A stretch of DNA of 64,000 nucleotides from Bacillaceae bacterium (lineage in GTDB: Bacteria > Bacillota > Bacilli > JACDOE01): contig JACDOE010000002.1 in NCBI GenBank assembly GCA_017656255.1, positions 130,033 through 194,032 on the forward strand, in the 5' to 3' direction. The notes under the pieces were generated by a model. That model was not told where the DNA came from and made no database searches. It saw nothing but the letters and a program-made list of their open reading frames with translations. Each line of letters starts with the position of its first letter. Positions within the stretch are counted from its first letter, which is position 1. Below, in pieces: positions 19,390 through 30,787 of the stretch. The position numbers and the translations under genes were made by a program.

Positions 19390-20936
19390 TTTCTGTTCTC
19401 TCCTTTGGTACGGGACTTCTTGCTTGAGCGCAGAGTTCTTTTCGGCGATGGAAATTGTGTATTTTCACGTTCCAGGTTTTGTCCTGCGACATGTTTGGGA
19501 CGGTATTTCATCGACCACCAGGGGACCCGGATGAAGATGTCTTTCATTTCATGCAAAGTAAGTGGGGCCACCGGTGCCAGGTACGGTACTCCGAAAGAAC
19601 GGAGTTTGCAGAGGTGAGCCGTCAACAATATGAGTCCGATCAGAATCCCGTATAACCCCAGAATGGCTGCCAGGATCATCATGGGAAACCGGAGCAGTCT
19701 GATGGAGATGGCCAGATTAAACCGGGGTATGGTAAAGGAAGCGATCCCGGTGATCGAGACGATAATGACCATGGGGGCCGATACAATCCCGGCCTGTACG
19801 GCGGCCTGTCCGACCACCAGGGCACCCAGAATACTGACGGCCTGTCCAATGGTTTTGGGAAGACGAACCCCGGCTTCCCGCAATGCTTCAAATGAGATCT
19901 CCATAATCAGGGCTTCAATTAGGGCGGGAAAGGGAATCGCCTCCCGACTGGAAGCCACACTGAGCAAGAGACTGGTCGGCAGCATTTCCTGGTGATAGGT
20001 TGTGACAGCAATGTAGAGAGCCGGTAAAAACAAAGCGATGGCAATAAAAATAAGACGAAGCCAGCGCAGGAAAATCGAGATATGAAACCGTTCATAGTAG
20101 TCTTCACTCGCCTGGATAAGTTGCCAGAAGGTGGTCGGGATAATCAGTGCGAACGGGGTTCCGTCCAGGAGAATGGCGATTCGCCCTTCCAGCAGGTTGG
20201 CTGCTACGGTATCCGGTCTTTCCGTATGCTGGATCTGTGGAAAAAAGCTCCACGGATTGTCTTCTATAAGTTCTTCAATATAGCCACTTTCCAGCACCCC
20301 GTCGATGTCGACTTTTTCCAGCCGCCTGGTTACTTCTTCAACCAATTGCGAGCTGGCCACGTCTTCCAGGTACATGATGGCCAGGCTGGTTTTGGTGTGC
20401 TCGCCCAGTTTCATGGATTTGAGCTTCAAGTGTTGTGATTTCAATTTTCTGCGGACCAGAGACGTGTTGACCCGTAAATTTTCTGTAAAGCCCTCACGCG
20501 GCCCGCGGATGGCAGCTTCAGATTCCGGCTCGGAGACCGAACGTCGTTCCCCGCCTTTGGCATCAAATACAATGGCGTGGTCCAGTCGATCTACGAGCAG
20601 GATACAATTGCCGTCCAGAATGTGAGAGACGGTTTCTTTCATTTTTTTTGTTTCATTGACCGAACTGATGGAATTCATCTGATTCTTGACATTTTGCAGG
20701 TTTAGCTGCATGGAATCAGCCCGGGTCAACATGTGCATCAGGGCGTGAAACTGAATGCTTTTGGTATCGACCATTCCGTCTATAAATACCAGTAAGGCCT
20801 TGACTCCCTCAATGGAAAACGTACGAAAAATCAGATCGGTACTATCGGTAAAAAGGGCCCTCAGGAATTCTTCATTCTTTTCGATATTTCGTTCGATATT
20901 CTGGTCAATGGTGAGTGGATCCGTTCCTTTTTTCAT
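19386..20936 (-). CDS. Spore germinant receptor subunit A (GerAA-type)
   Basis: A 516-residue protein. A soluble N-terminal domain of about 290 residues contains GNCILLVDRLDHAIVFDAKGGERRSV and GYIEELIEDNPWSFFPQIQHTERPD. It is followed by about five membrane segments with LEGRIAILLDGTPFALIIPTTF, SSREAIPFPALIEALIMEISFEALREAG and QAAVQAGIVSAPMVIIVSITGIASF, all strong GerA-family signatures. The tail is basic (PSPKRTLRSSKKSRTKGENRK). I prefer the ATG at 20936 over a TTG five codons upstream. It is the first gene of the operon A-C-D-B. Confidence 0.93.
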   Translation of the reverse strand: MKKGTDPLTIDQNIERNIEKNEEFLRALFTDSTDLIFRTFSIEGVKALLVFIDGMVDTKSIQFHALMHMLTRADSMQLNLQNVKNQMNSISSVNETKKMKETVSHILDGNCILLVDRLDHAIVFDAKGGERRSVSEPESEAAIRGPREGFTENLRVNTSLVRRKLKSQHLKLKSMKLGEHTKTSLAIMYLEDVASSQLVEEVTRRLEKVDIDGVLESGYIEELIEDNPWSFFPQIQHTERPDTVAANLLEGRIAILLDGTPFALIIPTTFWQLIQASEDYYERFHISIFLRWLRLIFIAIALFLPALYIAVTTYHQEMLPTSLLLSVASSREAIPFPALIEALIMEISFEALREAGVRLPKTIGQAVSILGALVVGQAAVQAGIVSAPMVIIVSITGIASFTIPRFNLAISIRLLRFPMMILAAILGLYGILIGLILLTAHLCKLRSFGVPYLAPVAPLTLHEMKDIFIRVPWWSMKYRPKHVAGQNLERENTQFPSPKRTLRSSKKSRTKGENRK

Positions 20937-20967
20937 TTTCGACAACCCCAATGTTTAAGCTACGTCC

Positions 20968-20997
20968 TATTTTGTCCAGTAAAAGATAAAATATCCT
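20968..20997 (-). promoter_or_regulatory. Sigma-G-like promoter of the ger operon
   Basis: Minus-strand GGATA (20996-20992) and CAAAATA (20974-20968) are separated by 17 nt. The sigma-G consensus is about GNATR-18-CATNNTA. Forespore expression is expected for ger receptors, so position and sequence agree. Confidence 0.45.
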
Positions 20998-21021
20998 TTT
21001 ACATAAAGAATCAGAATGTTC

Positions 21022-21049
21022 TTGTGAATGGGGGAAGAATTGCTATAAA
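21022..21049 (+). promoter_or_regulatory. Candidate sigma-A promoter of the Sec-DsbA gene
   Basis: TTGTGA (21022-21027) and TATAAA (21044-21049) are separated by 16 nt, about 40 bp upstream of the GGAGGG ribosome site. Confidence 0.4.
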
Positions 21050-21095
21050 ATTGAAAGTGAATTTGATATGGAAAGTAAAGGCTGGAGGGATGATG

Positions 21096-21746
21096 ATGTT
21101 AAAAATAAGGGTTTATTCGGACTATGTCTGACCGTTCTGTTTTATAGCGGAGGTGCCGCTATCACAGGCGATTGCAGGAAAAGAGGTCGAAGTGGAATGG
21201 ATGCCGTTTGAACTGAGGCCTTATCCGGCTGAAACACTGGACCCGAATGGTGAATATATCCAGACCGCGTGGGAAAAATCGGTGAAACCGATGGCGGAAC
21301 GGTTCGGAGTGAACATGGTTCTGCCTCAGGTGTCGCCACAGCCGCATACCCATCTGGCGTTTGAAGGATACCAGTATGCAAAAGAAAACGGGAAAGCCAA
21401 TGAATATAACCATCATGTGTTTACCGCATATTTCCAGGAAGGAAGAGATATCGGAAACATTGATGTACTGACAGAACTTGCCGGGGAGGTCGGGCTAAAC
21501 AAAGAGGCCTTCAAGGAGGCACTGGTTTCGAGAAGGTATAAAGAAACCCATCAGCAGGCACTTCGTCACGCTTATGAAGAAGCAGAGATTCAGGCTGTCC
21601 CCACGTTTTTCATAGGTGATCAGAAGTTGCAGGGCCTTCATACGAAGGAGATGCTGGAGCGGGTCATCCTGCAGGAACTGGAGAAACATGAAGGAAAAAA
21701 GGATGATCCTGATCAGGGTATGAGTTGTGGGGTGGATGGTTGTTAA
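21096..21746 (+). CDS. Selenocysteine-containing DsbA-family oxidoreductase (FrnE-like), in-frame UGA
   Basis: Read through UGA at 21129-21131, the gene encodes 216 residues. The N-terminus is KIRVYSDYV-U-PFCFIAEVPL, so the family's CPFC/CPWC redox site becomes U12-P-F-C15. The rest is standard for cytoplasmic DsbA/FrnE proteins (COG2761): an alpha-helical insert, QAVPTFFIGDQKLQGLHTKEML with the cis-proline before TFF, and a Cys-containing tail (MSCGVDGC). It likely catalyses thiol-disulfide exchange in the cytoplasm. Of three consecutive ATGs the third (21096) is correctly spaced from GGAGGG. A conventional caller would start at 21153 or later and lose the active site. Confidence 0.9.
21137..21167 (+). 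promoter_or_regulatory. SECIS-type hairpin of the DsbA-like gene
   Basis: ATAGCGG/CCGCTAT (7 bp, perfect) closes an AGGTG loop and is extended by CTGT/ACAG. The loop begins 19 nt after the UGA and has G at its second position, matching the bacterial SECIS rules. Confidence 0.85.
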
Positions 21747-21815
21747 GTATAATCGGGTGCGAAGAAGAGTGTCAAAAGAATAAGGTTACTCGGGCGGTAT
21801 GCCTGAACGTTTTAG

Positions 21816-21840
21816 GACCCGGCGGAAGCCGGGTTTTTAT
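21816..21840 (+). terminator. Terminator of the DsbA-like gene
   Basis: ACCCGGC, a GGAA tetraloop and GCCGGGT are followed by TTTT. Confidence 0.88.
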
Positions 21841-22038
21841 GATGTGAGAAATTTTATAGAAGCCCTTTGATCCAATCTGGTTCAATGGTAGAGAAAAAGA
21901 GAATTTCCTTTTGCGAGGACGCTTAAACAAAAATAGATAGAAAATGTTATATAATCTGAAACTTTTCCGGCATGATGAACCGTCCTAAATCATAGAAGGT
22001 AATGGAAAGGCAAGTCCAAATAAAAAGGAGGAGTTTTC

Positions 22039-24321
22039 ATGATGAGAAAAGGTCATGGAAAGCCGGGAAAGAAAGTGATGGCGAGCTTTCTTGCGGCAAC
22101 ACTTGCGATCAGTGCTGTCCCTGTAGCCGGGTGGGCAGAAGGAACCGGCACCTTTGATGAAAGCAGTCGCATCGCAGCCAGTATCGGTCAGGATGCCGCC
22201 ATATCCAGAGAAGAGGCACTCTCAACTGCAAAAAAATTTGCACCTATTCCGGAGGGGTATCAACTGGAGCGTTCACGATTTCATGATTCATGGTATCAAA
22301 ACGGTCCGGTGTGGCGTTTTTTCTGGTCATCTACTCCGGATCAGAAACAGCGTGGGAACATCAATGTCGTCGTGGATGCCGAAAGTGGCGAAGTGCTTCA
22401 TATGTCTTTCTGGAATGAAGAAAAAGAACCGTATTCTTTTCCGCCAAAAGTAGAATTTGAGCAGGCCAAACAGATCGCACAGGATTATATCAACCGTCAT
22501 TTTGCCGATTTTTCCGATCAGGTTCAACTGGAACCGACCGGCGATCCCGCTGAGAAACTGCCCCTTGACGGACGAATCCAGTATAACTTTAAATTTATCA
22601 GATTGGTAAACGGCATCCCGTTCCCGGAACATTACATACAAATCAACGTGAATGGAAACGGGGAAATCAGGAACGGGAGCTTCCAGTGGGATTCAAGCCT
22701 GGCTTTTCCCGATGTTGAAACGGCAGTGAGTCAGGAAGAAGCGGAGAAAATGTTGAAGGAACGGGTCAATGTGGGTCTTTCATACATTTATCCGTGGAAG
22801 TACCGTCGTAATTTGGAAGAAGAACCGGTTCTCTATCTGGGCTATGAAAGGCCGTACACCTATAATTTACAGTTTTATGTAGATGCCCGTGAGGGGAATT
22901 TGTTGGACCGGTACGGTCAGGTGATGGAAACAGATCATAAAAGTGAAAAACGTCTCCTCGCCGAAGAACCGGTTGGGGATGCACCTGTCCCGCTTGCTCA
23001 GGAACTAACACAGGAACAGGCACTTGAGATCATTCAGAATCATTTTACCATTCCGGAGGAACTGGATTTGACAGATGCTTCCTATACCGATCGATGGAAC
23101 GGGCAGGATATTTCAGCCTGGACCTTCAGGTGGAGAAAGGAAGAGCCGGAAAGCCAGACTTTTATCTGGATAAATGCGACAGTCAATGCAAAAACGGCTG
23201 AAATCCTGGAGTACAGCCGGGATGAAAAGATAGCGGTCCCCGAACGTGATCAAGATTCAGATCTGTTTACCCGTGAAAAAACCAGAGAAAAGGCCATCGG
23301 CGCTATTCGGGACATTAGCCCGCATCTGTTACACCAGTTGTACAGTATAGATACCGGGCAGATAGCCGGCCCTGGTGCAGAAGATTATCATCATTTCCGA
23401 TTTCATCGTCTGGTTAACGGGATTCAGGTAGCCGGACAGGGCGTCAGTGTGACGGTGAATGCGAAAACAGGGGAGATAACCAGGTATTTCATTAACTGGG
23501 ACCAGCGGACGTATCCTGCGCCGCCGCAAAACTTAATGAATGAAAATGAGGCCCTTGATAAACTGTTTGAAGATATTAAGATCCAGCTCAGTTATATGAA
23601 ACCTGATCAGCGTTACTGGCTGGAAGAAGAACAACAACAGCGTGATAATAATCAAGTGTTCCTGGTTTACCGACTGGTGGATTCCCGTCCCGATCATGAA
23701 AGGGTCTTTCTCGATGCCGAGACGGGTGAATGGCGCAGTATGGAGACCGGTGACATTGTCCGTGGAAATGAAGTACCGGAGGATATTGTCGGTCACTGGG
23801 CAGAAAAGGAATTACAACTCATGTATCAGTATAATGCCTTTGAAATGGAAGACGGTCACATTTACCCGGATCGGAATATGAAACGCGGTGAAATCATCAA
23901 AATGTTGATGCTTGCCATGAATCGCGGTCACTTTTACTATAGTGGGACTGAAGAGGCTGCCTTCAAGGATGTGAGTGCTGATTCAGCCTATTTCTCCTAT
24001 GTTCAGGCAGCCGTACAGCAGAATATCCTCGATTCCGAGACGGATGAACTCAGGCCGGAAGAAGAAATTGACCGAGAAGAACTGGCGGAGTTGATTACCC
24101 GGGCACTTGGATATGGAAAACTGGCGGAGACTGATGAGATTTTCAGGCTGTCATTCGATGATGCGGACAGGATTGAGGCCAAAGGCCACGTTGCTATTGT
24201 CAGCGGCCTGGGGATTATGAACGGGAATGGGGTTCAATTTATGCCTGACAAAAAGGTGACACGGGCCGAAGCGGCCGTTGCCTTTTATCGCTTTCTGGAA
24301 AAACGTGCGGAATTGAATTAG
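22039..24321 (+). CDS. Exported YcdB/PepSY-repeat protein with three SLH domains
   Basis: A 760-residue exported protein. The signal peptide is at about residues 1-33 (ends VAGWAEG). Residues about 50-590 contain two long related halves built of YcdB/YcdC and PepSY-like units. The repeated themes are 'ISREEALSTAKKF', 'EQAKQIAQDYINRHF', 'NGIPFPEHYIQINVNGNGEI' and 'NGIQVAGQGVSVTVNAKTGEI'. Residues about 590-760 are three S-layer-homology modules (VGHWAEKELQLMYQYNAF; AAFKDVSADSAYFSYVQAA; VTRAEAAVAFYRFLEK) that anchor proteins to pyruvylated wall polymer. It is therefore held on the cell wall; PepSY domains often inhibit or chaperone proteases, but its target is unknown. The ATG has GGAGGAG upstream. 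Confidence 0.88.
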   Translation: MMRKGHGKPGKKVMASFLAATLAISAVPVAGWAEGTGTFDESSRIAASIGQDAAISREEALSTAKKFAPIPEGYQLERSRFHDSWYQNGPVWRFFWSSTPDQKQRGNINVVVDAESGEVLHMSFWNEEKEPYSFPPKVEFEQAKQIAQDYINRHFADFSDQVQLEPTGDPAEKLPLDGRIQYNFKFIRLVNGIPFPEHYIQINVNGNGEIRNGSFQWDSSLAFPDVETAVSQEEAEKMLKERVNVGLSYIYPWKYRRNLEEEPVLYLGYERPYTYNLQFYVDAREGNLLDRYGQVMETDHKSEKRLLAEEPVGDAPVPLAQELTQEQALEIIQNHFTIPEELDLTDASYTDRWNGQDISAWTFRWRKEEPESQTFIWINATVNAKTAEILEYSRDEKIAVPERDQDSDLFTREKTREKAIGAIRDISPHLLHQLYSIDTGQIAGPGAEDYHHFRFHRLVNGIQVAGQGVSVTVNAKTGEITRYFINWDQRTYPAPPQNLMNENEALDKLFEDIKIQLSYMKPDQRYWLEEEQQQRDNNQVFLVYRLVDSRPDHERVFLDAETGEWRSMETGDIVRGNEVPEDIVGHWAEKELQLMYQYNAFEMEDGHIYPDRNMKRGEIIKMLMLAMNRGHFYYSGTEEAAFKDVSADSAYFSYVQAAVQQNILDSETDELRPEEEIDREELAELITRALGYGKLAETDEIFRLSFDDADRIEAKGHVAIVSGLGIMNGNGVQFMPDKKVTRAEAAVAFYRFLEKRAELN

Positions 24322-24338
24322 AGATTCACAGTGTTTTC

Positions 24339-24371
24339 GGGCTGCTTCCGGAAGGGGCAGCCTCTTTTTTC
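24339..24371 (+). terminator. Terminator of the SLH protein gene
   Basis: GGCTGC and GCAGCC enclose TTCCGGAAGGG and are followed by TCTTTTTT. Confidence 0.8.
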
Positions 24372-24440
24372 ATGGCGAACGCATTTTTATGCTTGATGTA
24401 AAATAGGATAGAACGAAAAAAGGGGTGCAGGAGGAATTTT

Positions 24441-26410
<1,970 letters not shown>

Positions 26411-26412
26411 AA

Positions 26413-26448
26413 AAGGATCCCGTGAAATAGCGGGATCCCATTTTTTTT
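26413..26448. terminator. Bidirectional terminator
   Basis: GGATCCCG and CGGGATCC are flanked by A6 on the left and T8 on the right. It can stop mnmA (plus) and the convergent disrupted gene (minus). Confidence 0.88.
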
Positions 26449-26488
26449 CAACATTAAAAAAAGAATGGGCAAAACTGTCATTCATCCG

Positions 26489-27285
26489 TTACCCTTTATT
26501 GACAACAACATCGAGATCAAGAAAGCTGGAGTATTCCCCACTTTTTGACCAGGTCACATTGTAATTGCTGGCACCACTGTAATAACCTTCGATGTAAACA
26601 TCATGGCTGACATCGGTACGTTGACTGTCATCGCCGAAGTCGTAATTGTGATAATCCGCTTCCAGATCACTGGCGACGGTACGTCCTCCATCAATCACGC
26701 TGTAATAGGTCCAAGCACATCTGTCAATATACCAGTTGGTACCGAATGAACTGGGCTGGGCAACCGTGCACTTTCCGTCACGACTGTTCTTGTATGCGTA
26801 AGTTCCATCATGATCCCAGGTTAATTTATGGGTTGTCCACGCCAAATCTTCCCCAACGGGATCATCCGTGATCGCCTTTACTTCAATCCATGAAGTGCTG
26901 CGGGCCATCATAGAAACATTCTGATCACTCGGATAGCTGGAGGAATCCGTTGTCTTTGTATCACTGGTCTCGACAGGCGTTTGAGATTGCCCTTCCAGGA
27001 CAAATGTTGTTGCAATTCATCTTTTTTCATTTTCTTGACTTTGTATTTTTTGTGTTTGACGTCTACTTTAATTGAGTATCCTTCAGCGCCATCCTTTACT
27101 TTTTCATCTTTTAATTTGACTTTGTAAGTATCACCATCTATTTCTAAAACCATTTTTTTGAAAACTTTCTCACTATCTTTTTCAGGTTCCAGGACATAAG
27201 AGTTTTTTTCTGAAGCGAATACATTTGATGAAAAAACCAGTAAAAGCATCATGGATAACAGAATGCTCAATTTTTTCACTTTCAT
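26489..27285 (-). pseudogene. Exported protein gene with an apparent single frameshift
   Basis: Two overlapping frames join into one protein. The first (from 27285) has a signal peptide (KKLSILLSMMLLLVFSSNVFAS) and a Lys-rich beta domain ending KKMKKDEL. The second continues as ATTFVLEGQSQTPVETSDTK, a Ser/Thr linker and a second domain of about 145 residues rich in Trp, Tyr and Asp ending DLDVVVNKG. Adding one G near 27017 would restore the frame (DEL-ATTFVLEG). The cause may be true inactivation, a sequencing error or programmed slippage; AAAAAAG lies nearby. The function is unknown. The gene is AT-richer than its neighbours. Confidence 0.65.
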
Positions 27286-27421
27286 ATCCCTCCCTATTTT
27301 TAATCAAAAAATGTTAAAATGGTTAAAAATATCAGTTTTACCCATTTACTTTTTATGTTACAATAATTGTAAATAATTTGTCAATTAATTAAAAATTTTC
27401 AAAAAATATGAGGTGATAGCA

Positions 27422-27685
27422 TTGGCTCGATCATGGAGTGAAGCACCAGTTTTCTGGGATATCATGGGTCCCGTGTTGCTGTTGCTTTTTGCCGTCCTGA
27501 TTTTATGGTGGATCGTTTCATTCAGCCGAAAAAAATACAGAAACATGTTTGTAAGCGGGGGCATCAATCTTCTCATATCTTTTGTGTTCGCGTGGTCAAT
27601 CGGGATATTTCTGCTTATTATCAGCCTGGTACAGTTAATTGGCGGAGTATTTGTTTGGAACAGGCAAAAAGCTCAAACAAAATAG
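27422..27685 (+). CDS. Small membrane protein with two hydrophobic segments
   Basis: An 87-residue protein with membrane helices at about residues 14-34 and 45-75 and a short basic tail (WNRQKAQTK). No family was recognised. The TTG at 27422 lies seven bases after AGGTG; the GTG at 27413 overlaps that site. It is divergent from the disrupted exported-protein gene. Confidence 0.5.
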   Translation: MARSWSEAPVFWDIMGPVLLLLFAVLILWWIVSFSRKKYRNMFVSGGINLLISFVFAWSIGIFLLIISLVQLIGGVFVWNRQKAQTK

Positions 27686-27760
27686 GGGACGGTTGAAAAA
27701 GAGTTTCTTTCATGTAACGTAATTCAGAAGAAGAGTGTTTTCAAGTGGAGCAGAGAGAGG

Positions 27761-27797
27761 AAAAAAGCAGGGGAATCAGGATTCCCCTGCTTTTATT
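27761..27797. terminator. Bidirectional terminator
   Basis: AGCAGGGGAAT and ATTCCCCTGCT with a 4-nt loop are flanked by A6 and TTTATT. It lies between convergent genes. Confidence 0.88.
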
Positions 27798-27809
27798 AAA
27801 AGATCTTTT

Positions 27810-28220
27810 TTACGAAGCGGCCGTTTTCCGGTTCTTCACCCCGGTGTAGGCCACCCGCCAGATAACCATTAAGACCAAATTAAACCCGAGTGTTATGACA
27901 CCAAACAGAATGTTAACACCGCGTTGCAGATAGAGTGCTCTTAACAGCAATCCCACAATCGTGGCGATTACCATGGTCGCTGCGGCTTTTTTGGCTGCTG
28001 CCGGCATGTTTTCAACCGCTTCCGGACGATATGCTCCCATCAACGGTGCCGTAATAAACCAGCCGAGAATAAACGGCATCGCCGTTTTCAAAGTATCGAT
28101 CAGGCTAAGACTCATCTCATGATCAGCTCGTCCGGCAATGGAAAAGATAAGAAACACCAGAATATCGCCGGCAATCAAAAGCAGGGTGCCTGCTGAAAAT
28201 CTTCCGTCAGGACGGCTCAT
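27810..28220 (-). CDS. DUF3054 family membrane protein
   Basis: A 136-residue protein with four membrane helices. The family pattern is visible: GDILVFLIFSIAGRADHE near residues 18-35 and TAMPFILGWFITAPLMGAY near residues 46-64. DUF3054 proteins are uncharacterised integral membrane proteins common in actinobacteria, archaea and some Firmicutes. The ATG is preceded by GGAGGGG. It is monocistronic. Confidence 0.82.
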   Translation of the reverse strand: MSRPDGRFSAGTLLLIAGDILVFLIFSIAGRADHEMSLSLIDTLKTAMPFILGWFITAPLMGAYRPEAVENMPAAAKKAAATMVIATIVGLLLRALYLQRGVNILFGVITLGFNLVLMVIWRVAYTGVKNRKTAAS

Positions 28221-28384
28221 GTCAGATTCCCCTCCGATTTCATTTCACGTTTCGATTTCATGTTTATTATATAAGCTTGATGATACTGATAAAAGTTGAA
28301 AATATGACAGAGTTCTTAAAAAATCAGGATAACATGTCGGCCTTAATGATATACATACCATCACAGGACGGGCCAATCAATGAT

Positions 28385-29653
28385 TCAGGCACTAACTCCC
28401 GAGGCCCGTGACAACCGGCGATATAACAGGTAACTTCCTGTTCCGCCGATGCCACAGATGAAAGCGGACAGATAGAAGGCGCTGGAATAGGAATGAGTCA
28501 TGTCGACAATGAAACCGGTCACGATCGGGGAGATAAATTGTCCGATTCCGAAAAACAACGTGATGAAACCCATGGCAATGGCTACGTTTTTGGGACTGGT
28601 AAAATCGCCGGCACCAGCCATCATAATCGATGGAACTGCCCACAGGCTGGATGCGTACAGGATGATTTCGAGCAATAAAAGGGTACTGTGCTGTGACAGG
28701 CCAAAACCGATCAGTAAGACAGTCTGAAAAAAGTAAACCAGGATCAATGTAAAAATGCGGCCGAATTTATCGGAAATCGTCCCCCACAGGGAACCGCTGA
28801 TGATACTCACCAGCCCCGCAACGGCAAAAAATTGTCCCGCCCGTACCTCGTCCATGCCGGCATCCAGCATCAGATAATCGACGATAAAGGTAGAAAAGAT
28901 AATATAGCTGAATCCCCACGTCGAATAGATCAGGCCCACGGCCCAGATCATTTTATTGCGATACACGGAATCTTCTTTGGCTGCCGGAGATTCAGTCGGG
29001 GTATTCGAATCCTGGCCATCATTCAGGTTGAGGACACGTTTCCGCGAAGGGGGATTTTTCAAAAAGACCAGGTGAAGAATCGCGATAATGATAACGGCCC
29101 AGGCCAGCACATGCCAGCTCAACCGCCATCCGGTATCCACCTGGATCGATACGATCCACGGCACGACAATGCCGCTGAACACGATCCCGATTCCTGAACC
29201 GGCCATTGCGGTTCCCGTGGCCATGCCCTTTTTCTCAGGCGTAAACCACTCACCGAGGAGACCCAGCGAAGGGACATAGGCTCCTCCAGCGCCGAGTCCG
29301 ATGAGAAAACAGGCGGCAAGGGCACTCCAGAAACCGGTGGCCACGGCACTCAGAAACATTCCCACCCCGATCATAAATTGAAAAAATACAATCACCTTTT
29401 TATGTGTAAAACGGTTGACAAAATGGCCGGAAACCATTGCGCTCAACAGGTATCCCAGAAAAACAGACGAGGCAACGATTCCGGTTTCACGATAGTTCAA
29501 TGCCAGTCCGTCTTTCATAAACGGCAGGACGGCCCCGAAGGAAAAACGGCCGAACCCCAGGCTGGACAGTACCCCCAGTGTCGTCACAAATAAAATAACC
29601 CAGGCATAGCCCGGCATCTTGTTTTCTTCGATTCGGCTTTGTTGCACATTCAC
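28385..29653 (-). CDS. MFS transporter, YbfB/YjiJ-like
   Basis: About 422 residues with 12 membrane helices. N-terminal motifs FGRFSFGAVLPFMKDGLALNYRETG and GYLLSAMVSGHFVNRFTHKKV (MFS motif A position), and the middle G-rich helix GLGAGGAYVPSLGLLGEWF, are typical. The second half repeats motif A as GTISDKFGRIF. It resembles the YbfB/YjiJ and oxalate/formate-type branches; the substrate is unknown. GGGAG is eight bases from a GTG at 29653; the GTG three codons earlier overlaps the ribosome site. Confidence 0.85.
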   Translation of the reverse strand: MNVQQSRIEENKMPGYAWVILFVTTLGVLSSLGFGRFSFGAVLPFMKDGLALNYRETGIVASSVFLGYLLSAMVSGHFVNRFTHKKVIVFFQFMIGVGMFLSAVATGFWSALAACFLIGLGAGGAYVPSLGLLGEWFTPEKKGMATGTAMAGSGIGIVFSGIVVPWIVSIQVDTGWRLSWHVLAWAVIIIAILHLVFLKNPPSRKRVLNLNDGQDSNTPTESPAAKEDSVYRNKMIWAVGLIYSTWGFSYIIFSTFIVDYLMLDAGMDEVRAGQFFAVAGLVSIISGSLWGTISDKFGRIFTLILVYFFQTVLLIGFGLSQHSTLLLLEIILYASSLWAVPSIMMAGAGDFTSPKNVAIAMGFITLFFGIGQFISPIVTGFIVDMTHSYSSAFYLSAFICGIGGTGSYLLYRRLSRASGVSA

Positions 29654-29752
29654 ATTATCCACTCCCTGTTCCGATCAAATTCCTCAAAGATCGGCAAAAA
29701 TTTAATCTTTTTTCAATATTATAAATCTTTATGCAATCCTAAACCAGTCGAA

Positions 29753-29780
29753 ATAATAAAAAGCAACCCTTCCGGGTTGC
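29753..29780 (-). terminator. Terminator of the methyltransferase gene
   Basis: Minus-strand GCAACCC, GGAA and GGGTTGC are followed by TTTTTATTATT. Confidence 0.88.
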
Positions 29781-29785
29781 CCTGC

Positions 29786-30634
29786 TTACGCTTTTTCAAA
29801 AATACAGACGACCATTTTTACAAAATACTCTCTGCTCAACGGGAGGCGGGCTGGGACGCTGAGAAAGGGGCGCAGCGGTTCATGGTGTTCAAATCGGACT
29901 CTCAGGGGAACGGATTTTTTAATTTGTTCAAAACGTTTAATGGTCATCTTATTAATATAGGAAAAATATTCTTCTCCTGAATCTTTGCGGCCGATGCGAA
30001 ATTCAATGCGCTTCTCCCCGTCCGGCAGCGATGAGACCAGATCTTTATAGACCTGAATCAACGTCTTTTCCGAGAAAAAGGAGTGAACCCACGGGATACC
30101 GATGACATCCGACAGATGAGCTCCGTAAGGATGATAGTAGGGCGGGAAATTGACATAAAGGCGGCCGCCCGGTTTTAACACCCGGTGACATTCGTTGAGT
30201 ACAGCGATCGGATCATCCACATGTTCCATGGCATCGTTCATGATAATGGTATCAAATTTGTCATCGGGAAAAGAAAGGTTGGCTGCGTCACCGGTTACAA
30301 AAGTGGATACCTTATCCAGCCCCTTTTTTCGGGCCAGTTCGGTCGCTTCTTCACGATAGTGCTCAACCACATCGATGCCGTAGACATGACGCGGATTCAG
30401 CGTGGCGTAATAGAGTGTTTTACCCCCGGCACCGCAACCAATGTCCAGGACTTCTTTTCCGGTAAACATATCTTCTTTACTGGTAAATCGCAGATAAAAC
30501 TGCAGCGTTTGTTCCCCCCGCTCAAATTGCCATTCCGCATACGTTTTCTTCCCTTCATTAGCCAGGTTAAACGGATGCACGGGTCGGGGGAACCAACGGT
30601 TCAATTTTTTGCACATCCAGGTTGCGACAGACAT
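29786..30634 (-). CDS. Class I SAM-dependent methyltransferase
   Basis: A 282-residue enzyme. The SAM-binding motif I is VLDIGCGAGGKTLYYA (about residue 62), motif II ends strand 2 at GIDVVEHYRE, VTGDAANLSFPDDKFDTIIMNDAMEHV supplies motifs III-IV, and VLKPGGRLYVNFPPYYHPYG follows. This is the UbiE/Methyltransf_11 pattern. The long C-terminal region (about residues 180-282) may bind the acceptor. It stands alone, so the substrate is not indicated. It is divergent from the SpoVB-like flippase gene. Confidence 0.85.
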   Translation of the reverse strand: MSVATWMCKKLNRWFPRPVHPFNLANEGKKTYAEWQFERGEQTLQFYLRFTSKEDMFTGKEVLDIGCGAGGKTLYYATLNPRHVYGIDVVEHYREEATELARKKGLDKVSTFVTGDAANLSFPDDKFDTIIMNDAMEHVDDPIAVLNECHRVLKPGGRLYVNFPPYYHPYGAHLSDVIGIPWVHSFFSEKTLIQVYKDLVSSLPDGEKRIEFRIGRKDSGEEYFSYINKMTIKRFEQIKKSVPLRVRFEHHEPLRPFLSVPARLPLSREYFVKMVVCIFEKA

Positions 30635-30787
30635 TGGATCTACCCCTTTATCTCCATTCCTGTACGAATCATAATTATATCATAGCTTTAGACGAAGAGA
30701 ATGGGACAGACTTTCGATTTTTTATGATTTACGTGGTAAAATATTATTCTGGCTGGTTTATTTATGACCGGGAAGGAAGTATCAGTC

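Noticed and set aside
21129-21131. UGA in the DsbA-like gene as a nonsense mutation
   Set aside because: It falls exactly at the catalytic Cys position, the downstream protein is intact and a SECIS-type hairpin follows; the same pattern recurs in three other genes.
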